A stretch of DNA of 47,084 nucleotides, taken from an uncultured Acetatifactor sp. GTDB taxonomy: Bacteria > Bacillota > Clostridia > Lachnospirales > Lachnospiraceae. The stretch lies in contig CAJUGH010000032.1 of the NCBI GenBank assembly GCA_910586215.1, positions 1-47,084 on the forward strand, read 5' to 3'. The stretch's first letter is position 1. Each line of letters begins with the position of its first letter. The notes under the pieces were generated by a model. It was given only the letters and a program-made list of their open reading frames with translations, ran no database searches and was not told the DNA's origin. A program made the position numbers and the translations under genes. Below, in pieces: positions 33,004 through 41,905 of this stretch.

Positions 33004-33552
33004 GTGCATTTTCGTGGTCCCAGGAATAAGGATGGTGTAGATATGGCATTATTGGAGCAGTGGAGAGAGAAGGCATACAATGAGGAACTTGGCAAGGACC
33101 AGCTGCAGCGGCTCTGGGGGGACTATTTCCAGGAGGAGAAGGAGATCTATGCCCAGCTTCTGAAGAGTCCGGACGAAGTCGTGAAGGGTACCGTGAAGGA
33201 TCTGGCAGAAAAATACGGCGTGTCTATCATGACCATGACAGGATTCCTGGACGGCATCAATGACAGCTTGAAGGAGCCGAACCCCATCGAGGAGATGGAG
33301 GAGGACACGGAGGTGAACCTGGGCTTTGAGAAGGCGCTGCTGTACAAGAATATGGTGGCGGCAGAGGCTGACTGGCTTTATAACCTGGAGGAGTGGAATG
33401 ACATCTTTGACGAGGGAACCAGGAAGGCCCTTTATAAGGAACAGAAATCCTCCACTACCATTGTAAAGGAAGCGAAGATATATCCCAACGATCCCTGTCC
33501 ATGCGGAAGCGGCAAAAAATATAAAAAGTGCTGTGGCAGAAAGCAGGCGTAG
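33004..33552 (+). CDS. SEC-C motif protein
   Basis: This 182-aa protein is mostly helical with a C-terminal SEC-C zinc-binding motif (NDPCPCGSGKKYKKCCG), as found at the end of SecA and in many small proteins of unknown role. The N-terminal portion (ALLEQWREKAYNEEL) suits an uncharacterised clostridial family. The start is debatable: GTG 33004 has AAGGAGGG 5 nt upstream, whereas the family-like start MALLEQW corresponds to ATG 33043 with a poor site, giving 169 aa. It is cytosolic. Confidence 0.87.
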   Translation: MHFRGPRNKDGVDMALLEQWREKAYNEELGKDQLQRLWGDYFQEEKEIYAQLLKSPDEVVKGTVKDLAEKYGVSIMTMTGFLDGINDSLKEPNPIEEMEEDTEVNLGFEKALLYKNMVAAEADWLYNLEEWNDIFDEGTRKALYKEQKSSTTIVKEAKIYPNDPCPCGSGKKYKKCCGRKQA

Positions 33553-33643
33553 AATCAAGAGACGGAGAATTCGTTGCGGCGGGTTCTTCGTTTTTGCCTT
33601 GGAAGGTGTTGGAAGAAGACAGCCCTGAATAGGGTACGGGGGT

Positions 33644-34282
33644 ATGGAGATGAAACGGCTGAAGGAAGTAAAGTGGGAGGCACTCATGACGGGGATCCTG
33701 TACATCGGACTAGGGATTGTGTCCCTGGTGATCCCGGTGACAATGGTCAAGACAGTGGGGTATATCCTGGGGATCGTGCTGATCCTGGCAGGAGCGGTTG
33801 CCATGATCTGCTATCTGATTCGGGATGCCAGGCAGAATTATTATCACAATGAATTTCTGATCGGACTGGTAGCCATTGCGGCAGGAATATTTGTGCTGAA
33901 TAAAGTGGAACTGATCGTGTCCCTGATCCCGTTCCTGTTAGGGCTGATGGTACTGCTCAGCGGCTGCGCCAAGCTGCAGGACGTGATTGACATGAAGCGC
34001 ATGGAGTATGGGAACTGGTTGGTAGTGCTGGTCCTGGCAGCCGTAAATGTGGTGGTAGGGATACTGCTTGTATGCAATCCTTTTGAATCTGCTGTGCTGC
34101 TCTTTCGGCTGATCGGCCTGGGGCTGATCTTCAGCGGCATCACGGACTGTTGCAATACCATCTATTTTGCGGGAAAGTTAAAGCGGTACCTGGAGGGCCT
34201 CCAGTCGGTGGACAGCACATATACGGAGATTGTGGAGACAGGTGCCCGGAGGGAGGCCAATCCCGGGGAAGAAGACCGGTAG
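33644..34282 (+). CDS. DUF308/HdeD-like membrane protein
   Basis: This 212-aa protein has six hydrophobic helices in three pairs (for example GILYIGLGIVSLVIP, GYILGIVLILAGAVAMI, FLIGLVAIAAGIFVL, VLVLAAVNVVVGILL and LIGLGLIFSGITDC), the pattern of DUF308 proteins related to HdeD. An acidic cytosolic tail ends the protein. Function is unknown; some relatives respond to acid stress. Start ATG 33644 or ATG 33650. Confidence 0.8.
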   Translation: MEMKRLKEVKWEALMTGILYIGLGIVSLVIPVTMVKTVGYILGIVLILAGAVAMICYLIRDARQNYYHNEFLIGLVAIAAGIFVLNKVELIVSLIPFLLGLMVLLSGCAKLQDVIDMKRMEYGNWLVVLVLAAVNVVVGILLVCNPFESAVLLFRLIGLGLIFSGITDCCNTIYFAGKLKRYLEGLQSVDSTYTEIVETGARREANPGEEDR

Positions 34283-34375
34283 ATGGAAGCGAAGGATGGA
34301 GGACGAGTAGCGGTGCCAGACCTTATATGAAAAAGGAAGTGGTACTGTACACAAGCGGGGAAGAGGAGCGCGACA

Positions 34376-34834
34376 GTGAATATAGCATCTTTTCTATTGC
34401 CTAAGGTGGAAGTGTCCTATGCGCGGGATGACATGACCCTGCGCCAGGGGCTGGAACGGCTGAAACGGAGCGGCTTCATGGCCATACCGGTGATTGATGT
34501 GGAGGACCGGTATGTGGGTGTGATCAGTGAAGGGGATTTTCTGTGGAATATTCTGGACCGGAACCAGAATCTCTCCGATATCACCATGAAACGTCTGGAG
34601 CATATGACAGTCAGGGATATCCTCCAGGGGGGGAAAGTGAAGCCGGTGTGCATTGACACGGCCATGGAGGCACTGATTGAACAGGCCAAGAACCAGAATT
34701 TTGTTCCGGTGATTGATGACAGGAGTGTTTTTATCGGAATTGTTACCAGAAGCGACATTATAAAATACTTTTCAGAGAAGTGTAAAGAAAATGGCGATTT
34801 TACAAGGTGCCAGGGCAGTGCCCCAAGGCCATGA
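34376..34834 (+). CDS. Paired CBS-domain protein, CbpB/DarB-like
   Basis: This 152-aa protein is made of two CBS domains. The first runs from VEVSYARDDMTLRQGLERL to MAIPVIDVEDRYVGVISEGD, the second from MTVRDILQGGKVKPVCID to FVPVIDDRSVFIGIVTRSDII. Size and order match the Bacillus DarB/Listeria CbpB type, which bind c-di-AMP and act on the Rel enzyme; here rel lies two genes downstream. That match is from memory of the family and context, not proof. GTG 34376 follows GAGGAG. Confidence 0.82.
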   Translation: MNIASFLLPKVEVSYARDDMTLRQGLERLKRSGFMAIPVIDVEDRYVGVISEGDFLWNILDRNQNLSDITMKRLEHMTVRDILQGGKVKPVCIDTAMEALIEQAKNQNFVPVIDDRSVFIGIVTRSDIIKYFSEKCKENGDFTRCQGSAPRP

Positions 34835-34953
34835 CTGGTATGTATAATGGATAGCCTGTCATAGGGAATACCAGGCCGGTTACTGTCATACAGCAGGATA
34901 TAAGGACTGGTGGAATCCTTAGGATATACAGGGCATACAAGGAGGAAGACAAG

Positions 34954-35478
34954 ATGAAGAAACTGGAAGAATATGTGGTAAGTATTCCGGACTTTCCCGA
35001 GGAAGGTATCATCTTCCGGGATGTGACCAGTGTGTTACAGGATGCAGAGGGACTGCAGCTTGCAGTGGATACCATGCAGGATAAGGTGAAGGACCTGGAC
35101 TATGATGTGGTGGCAGGGCCTGAGTCCCGGGGATTTATATTTGGAACTCCCATTGCCTATAATAATAAGAAGCCTTTTGTGCTGATCCGTAAGGCAGGAA
35201 AACTGCCCAGGGAAACGGTCTCTATCTCTTATGACCTGGAGTATGGGAAAGCCACCATAGAAATGCACAAGGACAGCATCAAGCCTGGCCAGAAGGTACT
35301 GATCGTGGATGACCTGATTGCCACCGGGGGTACCACTGAGGCCATGGTCCGCTTGATTGAAGGACTGGGCGGCCAGGTGGTGGGAATCGTGGTGCTGATG
35401 GAACTGGCAGGGCTGAAGGGGCGGGAACGTCTCGCCAGCTACAGGCTGGAGTCAGCGATCTGCTATCCAGGCAAGTGA
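34954..35478 (+). CDS. apt: Adenine phosphoribosyltransferase
   Basis: This 174-aa cytosolic enzyme converts adenine and PRPP to AMP (purine salvage). It has the PRPP-binding motif VLIVDDLIATGGTTEA, the adenine-region FPEEGIIFRDVTSVL, and AGPESRGFIFGTP. Length and order are normal. GGAGGAAGAC precedes ATG 34954. It sits directly before rel, a common arrangement in Firmicutes. Confidence 0.97.
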   Translation: MKKLEEYVVSIPDFPEEGIIFRDVTSVLQDAEGLQLAVDTMQDKVKDLDYDVVAGPESRGFIFGTPIAYNNKKPFVLIRKAGKLPRETVSISYDLEYGKATIEMHKDSIKPGQKVLIVDDLIATGGTTEAMVRLIEGLGGQVVGIVVLMELAGLKGRERLASYRLESAICYPGK

Positions 35479-35526
35479 GGGCCGGAATCAAAGTAAGAAA
35501 CCTGCCGCGGCAATTAGCAGGAGAGC

Positions 35527-37842
35527 ATGGAGATATATATGGCAGAAGAAAAGAATGAGAGTCTCTTTGACGATGGAAGAATCAATGAATCCCATGAATT
35601 CGTGGATCCGGATGAACTGTATCGGGAGCTTACCCAGCGTGTGCAAAAATACCATCCCAGCGATGATATTTCCATGATTGAGAAGGCATACCAGGTGGCG
35701 TACAATGCTCACAAGAATCAGTTCCGCAAGTCAGGGGAGCCATATATCATCCATCCTCTGAACGTGGCGATCATACTGGCTGACCTGGAACTGGATAAGG
35801 AGACCATTGTGGCAGGGCTGCTCCACGATGTGGTGGAGGACACCATCATGACGGAGGAGGACCTGAAGCGGGAATTCGGGGACGACGTGGCCCTTCTGGT
35901 GGACGGTGTCACCAAGCTGGAGAAGATTCCACTGTCCGCAGGGGGCGACCAGCCGGATGTGAAGCTGGAGATGCAGGCAGAGAACCTGCGCAAGATGTTC
36001 CTGGCCATGGCAAAGGATATCCGGGTGATCATGATCAAACTGGCAGACAGGCTGCACAACATGCGCACCTTGAAATACAAGACCCCGGAGAGCCAGCAGC
36101 GCATTGCCAGGGAGACTCTGGAAATCTACTGCCCTATCGCCCAACGTCTGGGTATCAGCAAGATTAAGATCGAACTGGATGACCTATCCTTGAAATACCT
36201 GGAGCCGGATGTGTACTATGACCTGGTGGAGAAGATTGCCGTGCGCAAGAGTGTCCGGGAAAAGTACATCCAGGGGATCGTGGATGAGGTAAGCGAGCAT
36301 ATTGCAAATGCCGGTATCAAGGCCAAGGTAGACGGCCGTGTGAAGCACTTTTTCAGCATATACAAGAAGATGAAGAACCAGAACAAGACCCTGGACCAGA
36401 TCTATGACCTGTTTGCAGTGCGGATCATTGTGGACACCGTGCGGGACTGCTATGGGGCCCTGGGGGTGATCCATGAGATGTACAAACCCATTCCAGGGCG
36501 TTTCAAGGATTACATTGCCATGCCCAAAGCCAATATGTACCAGTCCCTGCACACCACGCTGATCGGCAGCACAGGACAGCCCTTTGAGATCCAGATCCGT
36601 ACGTTTGAGATGCATAAGGCGGCAGAATACGGGATCGCGGCCCACTGGAAATACAAGGAAGCCTCGGACGGCAAGCGGGTGGAAGGCCGGGAGGAGGAGA
36701 AGCTGGTGTGGCTCAGGCAGATCCTGGAGTGGCAGCGGGACATGTCGGATAACCGGGAATTCATGAACCTGCTGAAGAATGACCTGGATCTGTTCTCTGA
36801 GAGTGTGTACTGTTTCACTCCTTCCGGGGAAGTGAAAAACCTTCCCGCAGGTTCCACTACCATTGACTTTGCCTACAGCATCCACTCTGCCGTTGGCAAC
36901 CGGATGGTGGGGGCCAGGGTAAACGGTAAGCTGGTGACCATTGACTATGTGATTCGGAACGGGGACCGGATAGAGATCCTTACTTCCCAGAACTCCAAGG
37001 GTCCCAGCAGGGACTGGCTGAACGTGGTCAAGAGTACCCAGGCTAAAAATAAGATCAATCAGTGGTTCAAGAATGAACTGAAGGAAGACAATATTGTCAA
37101 GGGAAAAGAACTGCTGACTACCTACTGTAAGACAAAATCTATCAACCTTTCCGAATTGTCCAAGAATGAATACCTGGAAGCTGTCATGCGCAAATACGGT
37201 TTCCGGAACTGGGATGCAGTCCTGGCAGCCATCGGACACGGCGCACTGAAGGAAGGCCAGATCGTCAACAAGCTACAGGAATTGTACGACAAAGAACATA
37301 AGAAAATCATGACAAACGAGGAGATTCTGGAGAGTATCTCCCAGGCAGGCGCCCTGCTGACCCCGAAGCCTACCCGGATGAAGACGAAGAGCGGCATCGT
37401 GGTGAAAGGCATAGCGGATCTCTCTGTGCGTTTCTCCAAATGCTGTTCCCCGGTGCCGGGAGATGAGATCGTGGGGTTTGTGACCAGGGGACGGGGGGTG
37501 TCCATCCACAGGACAGACTGTGTGAACATGATGAACCTTCCAGAGATCGAGAGGTCCCGTATCATTGATGCAGAGTGGCAGGCACCGGAAAATGCGGAAG
37601 AAAAGTATGTGGCAGAGATCAAGATATTTGCCAACAACCGCAATGGCCTCCTGGCAGATATCTCCAGGGTACTCACGGAACGGAACATTGATATCCTCTC
37701 CATGAACACCAGGGTGAGCAAACAGGGCCAGGCTACCCTGCAGACCACCTTCGAGATCGGCAGCAGGGAGGAACTGAACCGGGTGATTGATAAGGTGCGG
37801 AGCATTGAGAGCGTGCTGGATATCGAGAGGACGACGGGCTAA
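35527..37842 (+). CDS. relA: Bifunctional (p)ppGpp synthetase/hydrolase (Rel)
   Basis: This 771-aa long RSH enzyme makes and degrades (p)ppGpp in the stringent response. Order: HD hydrolase domain (about 50-200, AGLLHDVVEDT); synthetase domain (about 240-370, KDYIAMPKANMYQSLHTT and EIQIRTFEMHKAAEYGIAAHW); TGS domain (about 405-465, VYCFTPSGEVKNLPAGSTTIDFAY cited by its G-E-V-K and D-F-A-Y ends); zinc-finger-like Cys region (FSKCCSPVPGDEIVGF); C-terminal ACT domain (about 690-765). Both catalytic halves look intact. Start ATG 35527 or ATG 35539, both with GGAG-type sites. It lies 48 nt after apt. Confidence 0.97.
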   Translation: MEIYMAEEKNESLFDDGRINESHEFVDPDELYRELTQRVQKYHPSDDISMIEKAYQVAYNAHKNQFRKSGEPYIIHPLNVAIILADLELDKETIVAGLLHDVVEDTIMTEEDLKREFGDDVALLVDGVTKLEKIPLSAGGDQPDVKLEMQAENLRKMFLAMAKDIRVIMIKLADRLHNMRTLKYKTPESQQRIARETLEIYCPIAQRLGISKIKIELDDLSLKYLEPDVYYDLVEKIAVRKSVREKYIQGIVDEVSEHIANAGIKAKVDGRVKHFFSIYKKMKNQNKTLDQIYDLFAVRIIVDTVRDCYGALGVIHEMYKPIPGRFKDYIAMPKANMYQSLHTTLIGSTGQPFEIQIRTFEMHKAAEYGIAAHWKYKEASDGKRVEGREEEKLVWLRQILEWQRDMSDNREFMNLLKNDLDLFSESVYCFTPSGEVKNLPAGSTTIDFAYSIHSAVGNRMVGARVNGKLVTIDYVIRNGDRIEILTSQNSKGPSRDWLNVVKSTQAKNKINQWFKNELKEDNIVKGKELLTTYCKTKSINLSELSKNEYLEAVMRKYGFRNWDAVLAAIGHGALKEGQIVNKLQELYDKEHKKIMTNEEILESISQAGALLTPKPTRMKTKSGIVVKGIADLSVRFSKCCSPVPGDEIVGFVTRGRGVSIHRTDCVNMMNLPEIERSRIIDAEWQAPENAEEKYVAEIKIFANNRNGLLADISRVLTERNIDILSMNTRVSKQGQATLQTTFEIGSREELNRVIDKVRSIESVLDIERTTG

Positions 37843-37868
37843 AAATTTAGCAGGTAGGAGGATGCGTG

Positions 37869-38531
37869 ATGGCCGAGATCAAGATCGGACGTATGGTGCT
37901 GGGGGTATGCCAGACCAATTGTTATTTCTTATACCGGGAGGGCGGAAAGGAATGCATCGTGGCAGATCCCGCTGACCAGGGAGTCAATATTTACCGGGCA
38001 CTCCAAAAAAACGGTTTCCACGTGGCAGCCATACTGCTGACACACGGGCATTTTGATCATATCTGGGGCCTGGATGCCTTGCGGGATGCAGTGAATGCGG
38101 AAAGGGAAGGGGACGGGGAAGACCCTGTGAAGGTGTATGCCTGTGAGGCAGAGCGGGAACTTCTGAAAAGTCCCGGCATGAATGTGTCAGAACAGGCGGG
38201 AAGGGCCTGCAGTACCTACGCGGATGTGTATGTGATGGACGGACAGGTGATCCAGGCGGCAGATCTGTGCTGCCAGGTGATCGCCACACCGGGGCATACC
38301 GCAGGCGGGTGCTGCTATTATTTTGAGGAGGCAGGTTTCCTGGTGGCAGGGGACACCTTGTTTGCAGAGTCTGTGGGAAGGACGGATTTTCCCACTGGCA
38401 GCATGGGAACCCTGGTGCGTTCCATCAGGGAAAAGCTCTTCGTGCTGCCGGAGGAGACCAAGGTGTATCCCGGGCATGGGGAGAGTACCACCATCGGGCA
38501 TGAGAAGAAGTACAATCCCTTCTGTGTATAG
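37869..38531 (+). CDS. MBL-fold metallohydrolase (glyoxalase II-like)
   Basis: This 220-aa protein has the metallo-beta-lactamase fold signature ILLTHGHFDHIWG (H-x-H-x-D-H). Further ligands are TPGHTAGGC, VAGDTLFAESVGRTD and KVYPGHGEST. It resembles YcbL/glyoxalase II-type hydrolases. ATG 37869 follows TAGGAGG. It follows rel by 26 nt and precedes a terminator; in Firmicutes an MBL gene often lies between rel and hemZ, as here. Confidence 0.93.
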   Translation: MAEIKIGRMVLGVCQTNCYFLYREGGKECIVADPADQGVNIYRALQKNGFHVAAILLTHGHFDHIWGLDALRDAVNAEREGDGEDPVKVYACEAERELLKSPGMNVSEQAGRACSTYADVYVMDGQVIQAADLCCQVIATPGHTAGGCCYYFEEAGFLVAGDTLFAESVGRTDFPTGSMGTLVRSIREKLFVLPEETKVYPGHGESTTIGHEKKYNPFCV

Positions 38532-38548
38532 AGAAACGAACAGATACG

Positions 38549-38585
38549 GCCTGTCCTCGGATGCTGGGGAGGACAGGCTGTTTTT
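38549..38585 (+). terminator. Rho-independent terminator after the MBL gene
   Basis: GCCTGTCCTC (38549-38558) pairs perfectly with GAGGACAGGC (38569-38578), followed by TGTTTTTG. Confidence 0.88.
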
Positions 38586-38786
38586 GCATGAACCCCGTGG
38601 CGTTGCAGCAATGGAAACGGTTCCAGTATGATCCACCCCAATTGCCCGTATGTTTGGCACAGGATAAATTTTCGCTCTGCAAGGCGGCTGAACGTGTGAA
38701 GCCAACGCAGTCAGATGGAAATTTAGACCAGCGAAAAATAATGATAATTTAGGTGGATTATACTAGGGGATGACAGGGAGAAGGAC
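38586..38786 (+). other. Gene-free interval before hemZ
   Basis: No gene, repeat or clear hairpin is recognised. A TATACT at 38759-38764 could be a -10 for hemZ but has no good -35. The stretch has open frames on both strands of about 60-85 codons with no recognisable homology and may be decayed DNA. Confidence 0.35.
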
Positions 38787-40340
38787 ATGTTTGTAGTAGA
38801 CTTGAACAGGGATCATTTTGAATATGATGTGCATTCCATTGTGCAGGCTTTCTATCCAGGGGAACAGGTAAAGGTACTGACACCGGGCACCGGAGAGGAG
38901 AAGCGCAGGCTGCTGGAAGGGGAAGTCCGGATCCGCATCCAGCTGCAGCCAGAGGGTGCCAGGCTTAAGGTGGAGGGGCAGGAATTTGACTGGAAATATG
39001 TAGTTCCAGATTCGGAGATCTCTACAGATCCTGCACCTGCGCAGCGGAATGGCACAGTCCCGCAGCCTGTTTCTGCACAGGAGCAGGATTCAGACACGGG
39101 TTCCGCGGATCCTGTGGAGGCCCAGGCAGATTATAAGTACGGATTTAAATGTTTCTTATACCAGACCTTATGCCAGACAACGGGCCGTCAGCTTCCCTGG
39201 GGGAACCTGACAGGCATCCGTCCCACCAAGATTGCCATGGGACTGCTGGAACAGGGCAAAAGTGACCAGGAGGTCCTGGGACATTACCAGGAGAAATATT
39301 TTGTCAGCGGGACAAAGGCACAGTTGTCCCTGGACATTGCCCGCAGGGAGCAGAAGCTTCTGGCAGACATCCACCATGTGGATGGGTACAGCCTTTACAT
39401 TGGGATTCCATTCTGCCCCAGCACCTGCCTGTACTGCTCTTTTACCTCTTTTCCTATTGGGGGATATCGGAAACAGGTGGAGACTTATGTGGACTGCCTG
39501 GTGAAGGAGATGGAATTTGTGGCGGCCCACTATGCCCACAAGATCCTGGACACGGTGTATATAGGGGGCGGGACACCCACCACCCTGGAACCTGCCCAGT
39601 TGGAACGCCTGTTTAAGCGGCTGCGGGAACTGTTCGATTTTTCCACTGTACAGGAATTTACTGTGGAAGCCGGCAGGGCAGACAGCATTACGGAAGAGAA
39701 ACTGGATGTGCTGCGGCGTTTCGGTGTCACCCGCATCTCCGTGAATCCCCAGACCATGAAACAGGAGACCCTGGATTTTATCGGCAGGAAGGCCAGTGTG
39801 GAACAGGTGGAGCAGGCTTATGCCTTAGCCAGGCGTCAGGGCTTTGACAATATCAACATGGATCTGATCCTGGGGCTGCCCGGGGAGACGGAGGCAGATG
39901 TGCAGCACACCATAGACAGAGTGGTGGAACTGGCGCCGGACAGCCTCACAGTACATTCCCTGGCCATCAAGAGGGCTTCCAGGCTGAACCTCTGGATCCA
40001 GGAGAACGGGGTGGGCATGCTTCGCAATACGGATGCAACCATGGACATTGCGGCCAGGGGAGCAGAGAAGCTCCGGATGGTACCCTACTATCTCTACCGG
40101 CAGAAGAATATGTCGGGGAATTTTGAGAACGTGGGCTATGCAAGGGATGGAAAGTTCGGGCTGTACAATATCTTAATCATGGAGGAAGTGCAGACCATTG
40201 TGGCTCTGGGGGCCGGGGCGATTACCAAAAGGGTATATCCCGACGGGCGCATTGAGCGGTGTCAGAATGGGAAGGACGTGGCGCTCTATATAGAGAAGAT
40301 CGAGGAGATGATCCAGAGGAAGAGGGAACTTCTGGGTTGA
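38787..40340 (+). CDS. hemZ: Coproporphyrinogen dehydrogenase HemZ
   Basis: This 517-aa radical SAM enzyme of the HemN/HemZ group oxidises coproporphyrinogen III to protoporphyrinogen IX without oxygen. An N-terminal HemZ-specific region covers about 1-170. The [4Fe-4S] motif is IPFCPSTCLYCSFTSFP (C-x3-C-x2-C), followed by YIGGGTPTTLEPAQL and NMDLILGLPGET. The N-terminal extension separates it from HemW and from the STM4012 protein in this window. Whether this organism makes heme cannot be told here, as no other heme gene is present. Confidence 0.92.
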   Translation: MFVVDLNRDHFEYDVHSIVQAFYPGEQVKVLTPGTGEEKRRLLEGEVRIRIQLQPEGARLKVEGQEFDWKYVVPDSEISTDPAPAQRNGTVPQPVSAQEQDSDTGSADPVEAQADYKYGFKCFLYQTLCQTTGRQLPWGNLTGIRPTKIAMGLLEQGKSDQEVLGHYQEKYFVSGTKAQLSLDIARREQKLLADIHHVDGYSLYIGIPFCPSTCLYCSFTSFPIGGYRKQVETYVDCLVKEMEFVAAHYAHKILDTVYIGGGTPTTLEPAQLERLFKRLRELFDFSTVQEFTVEAGRADSITEEKLDVLRRFGVTRISVNPQTMKQETLDFIGRKASVEQVEQAYALARRQGFDNINMDLILGLPGETEADVQHTIDRVVELAPDSLTVHSLAIKRASRLNLWIQENGVGMLRNTDATMDIAARGAEKLRMVPYYLYRQKNMSGNFENVGYARDGKFGLYNILIMEEVQTIVALGAGAITKRVYPDGRIERCQNGKDVALYIEKIEEMIQRKRELLG

Positions 40341-40352
40341 GGGGGAAGAGGC

Positions 40353-40675
40353 GTGCCGACAATTACGGAACGGTATGGCCGTGACGCATATGAATTTAGG
40401 GAGAATTCTATTGTGGTCAAGATACCTTTCCGCTGGATAAATGTGATGGGTGATAAAGAGGGTGATAAAAAACCTCATTAAGCAAAACGCAATTGCGTAT
40501 ACTTGCAGAAATGAGAAATGACCCCAATATCACCAAGCCGAAATTAGAAAATAATTTAGGGGTCGGGAAGACGGCCATCGACAGGGGAATTGCGGCACTT
40601 AAAAAATATGGCTACATCGAGCGTGTGGGTTCTAACAAATCTGGCTATTGGAAGATAAGAAAAGATGAAGTATGA
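40353..40675 (+). pseudogene. Remnant of an AlbA_2/RecG-like transcriptional regulator
   Basis: Only the C-terminal portion remains. Frame 1 reads PTITERYGRDAYEFRENSIV, then GDKEGDKKPH and a stop at 40478. After a one-base shift in the A6 run near 40468 the reading continues as TSLSKTQLRILAEMRNDPN, a winged helix (KLENNLGVGKTAIDRGIAAL, ending GYIERVGSNKSGYWKI). This order is typical of ATP-binding regulators with a C-terminal wHTH. The N-terminal AlbA_2 domain is missing, because hemZ ends 12 nt before. The remnant is therefore truncated and frameshifted. Confidence 0.75.
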
Positions 40676-40770
40676 AGGGAAGTGTTCCAAGGCCTGGGAT
40701 TATCTAAGGGCAGGATTCTGATTAGGAATCTGAGGGCTATGTATATAGAAACATACACGGAGGTACCAAC

Positions 40771-41748
40771 ATGGATACATTAAACCCGCAATGGCTCCAG
40801 GATGAGATGCAACGTTTCCAGGTGCCAGGCATCTCTCTGGGGCTGCTAAGGGGTGGAAGGCGGAAGGAGACCTTCTGCCTGGGATATGCGGACAGGGAAC
40901 GGGGCAGGGAAGTGACGGGAAAAACTCTGTATGAGGCGGCTTCCCTGACCAAGCCGTTGTTTGCGTACTATGTGCTGGGTCTGGAGCGGCGGGGATTGCT
41001 GTCAATGGAGACAAAGCTGGCAGAAAGGCTGCCAGGGTATCCCGTCTGCAGGGAGCCAGGGGCAGACGGGATTACAGTGCTGCACACCCTGTCCCACAGT
41101 GCAGGACTGGAGAACTGGGGGGAGAAACCCCTTAGGCTGCTTGGCGGGCCGGGGGAGAAGTTCCGCTATTCCGGGGAAGGCTATCGGTACCTGCAGGCCT
41201 GTGTGGAAAGCCTGTGCCAGGATACCCTGGATCATCTTTTTGCTCGCCAGGTATTTCCTGTGCTGGGCATGTATGCCAGTGCACTGCGCTACCAGGACGC
41301 TTCCTGTGAAAATGTGGCAATGTGCTATGATGTGCAGGGCCGGGCACAGAGGGACAGATACCAGGTCAGGGAACTGGACAGGGAACCCAATGCGGCGTAT
41401 TCCCTGTATACGAATCTGGAGGATTACTGCCATTTCCTGGAGGCCCTCTGGGAGGACAAGGCGTTATTGGAGAAAATGGCAAGTCCCCAGACCGCTGTTT
41501 CTGATCCGGCTGGAAAGCTATACTGGGGAGCCGGGGCGGGGGTGTGGCTAGGCAGGGAGAAGATGCTCTGGCACTATGGGGATAATGGGAATTTCAAGAG
41601 TCTGTTTTACCTGGGGGTGGATACAGGTGACGGGCTGGTCTATTTCTCCAACAGCTATCATGGGCTGGAGACAGGGTTTGCCATTGCGGAAAAGGTGTTC
41701 GGGGAGGGGTATGGGGAACTGGTGGATTTTGCTGCAAGATGGGAGTAG
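40771..41748 (+). CDS. Serine hydrolase of the beta-lactamase/class C family
   Basis: This 325-aa protein has the penicillin-binding-protein-like catalytic pattern: SLTK (S-x-x-K) near residue 59, YSGEGY (Y-x-N position, with Gly instead of Asn) and a final WHYGDNGNFKS (H-x-G). HTLSHSAGLENW is a further family block. There is no signal peptide, so it is probably cytosolic and more likely an esterase or peptidase than a drug-resistance enzyme. CGGAGGT precedes ATG 40771. Confidence 0.88.
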   Translation: MDTLNPQWLQDEMQRFQVPGISLGLLRGGRRKETFCLGYADRERGREVTGKTLYEAASLTKPLFAYYVLGLERRGLLSMETKLAERLPGYPVCREPGADGITVLHTLSHSAGLENWGEKPLRLLGGPGEKFRYSGEGYRYLQACVESLCQDTLDHLFARQVFPVLGMYASALRYQDASCENVAMCYDVQGRAQRDRYQVRELDREPNAAYSLYTNLEDYCHFLEALWEDKALLEKMASPQTAVSDPAGKLYWGAGAGVWLGREKMLWHYGDNGNFKSLFYLGVDTGDGLVYFSNSYHGLETGFAIAEKVFGEGYGELVDFAARWE

Positions 41749-41905
41749 TGCGAAATGAGACCGGACCAAAACACTGCAATGGAGCAGAAAAGGCCAGGAT
41801 CGGGATACAGGAAGGCGAGGGGTGAGCAGTGTTTTTGTAAGGGGAAAAATCACAGCGCCGGGATTGGGCATGGATGCCCGGGAAAGTGGAGGAAAGGAGC
41901 GGCAT

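Noticed and set aside
38561..38752. 63-aa frame between the MBL gene and hemZ
   Set aside because: It begins inside the terminator hairpin and has no ribosome site or homology that I recognise.
40771..41748. Antibiotic-resistance beta-lactamase
   Set aside because: It has S-x-x-K but no signal peptide and an altered Y-x-N motif; more likely an esterase or peptidase of the class C family.
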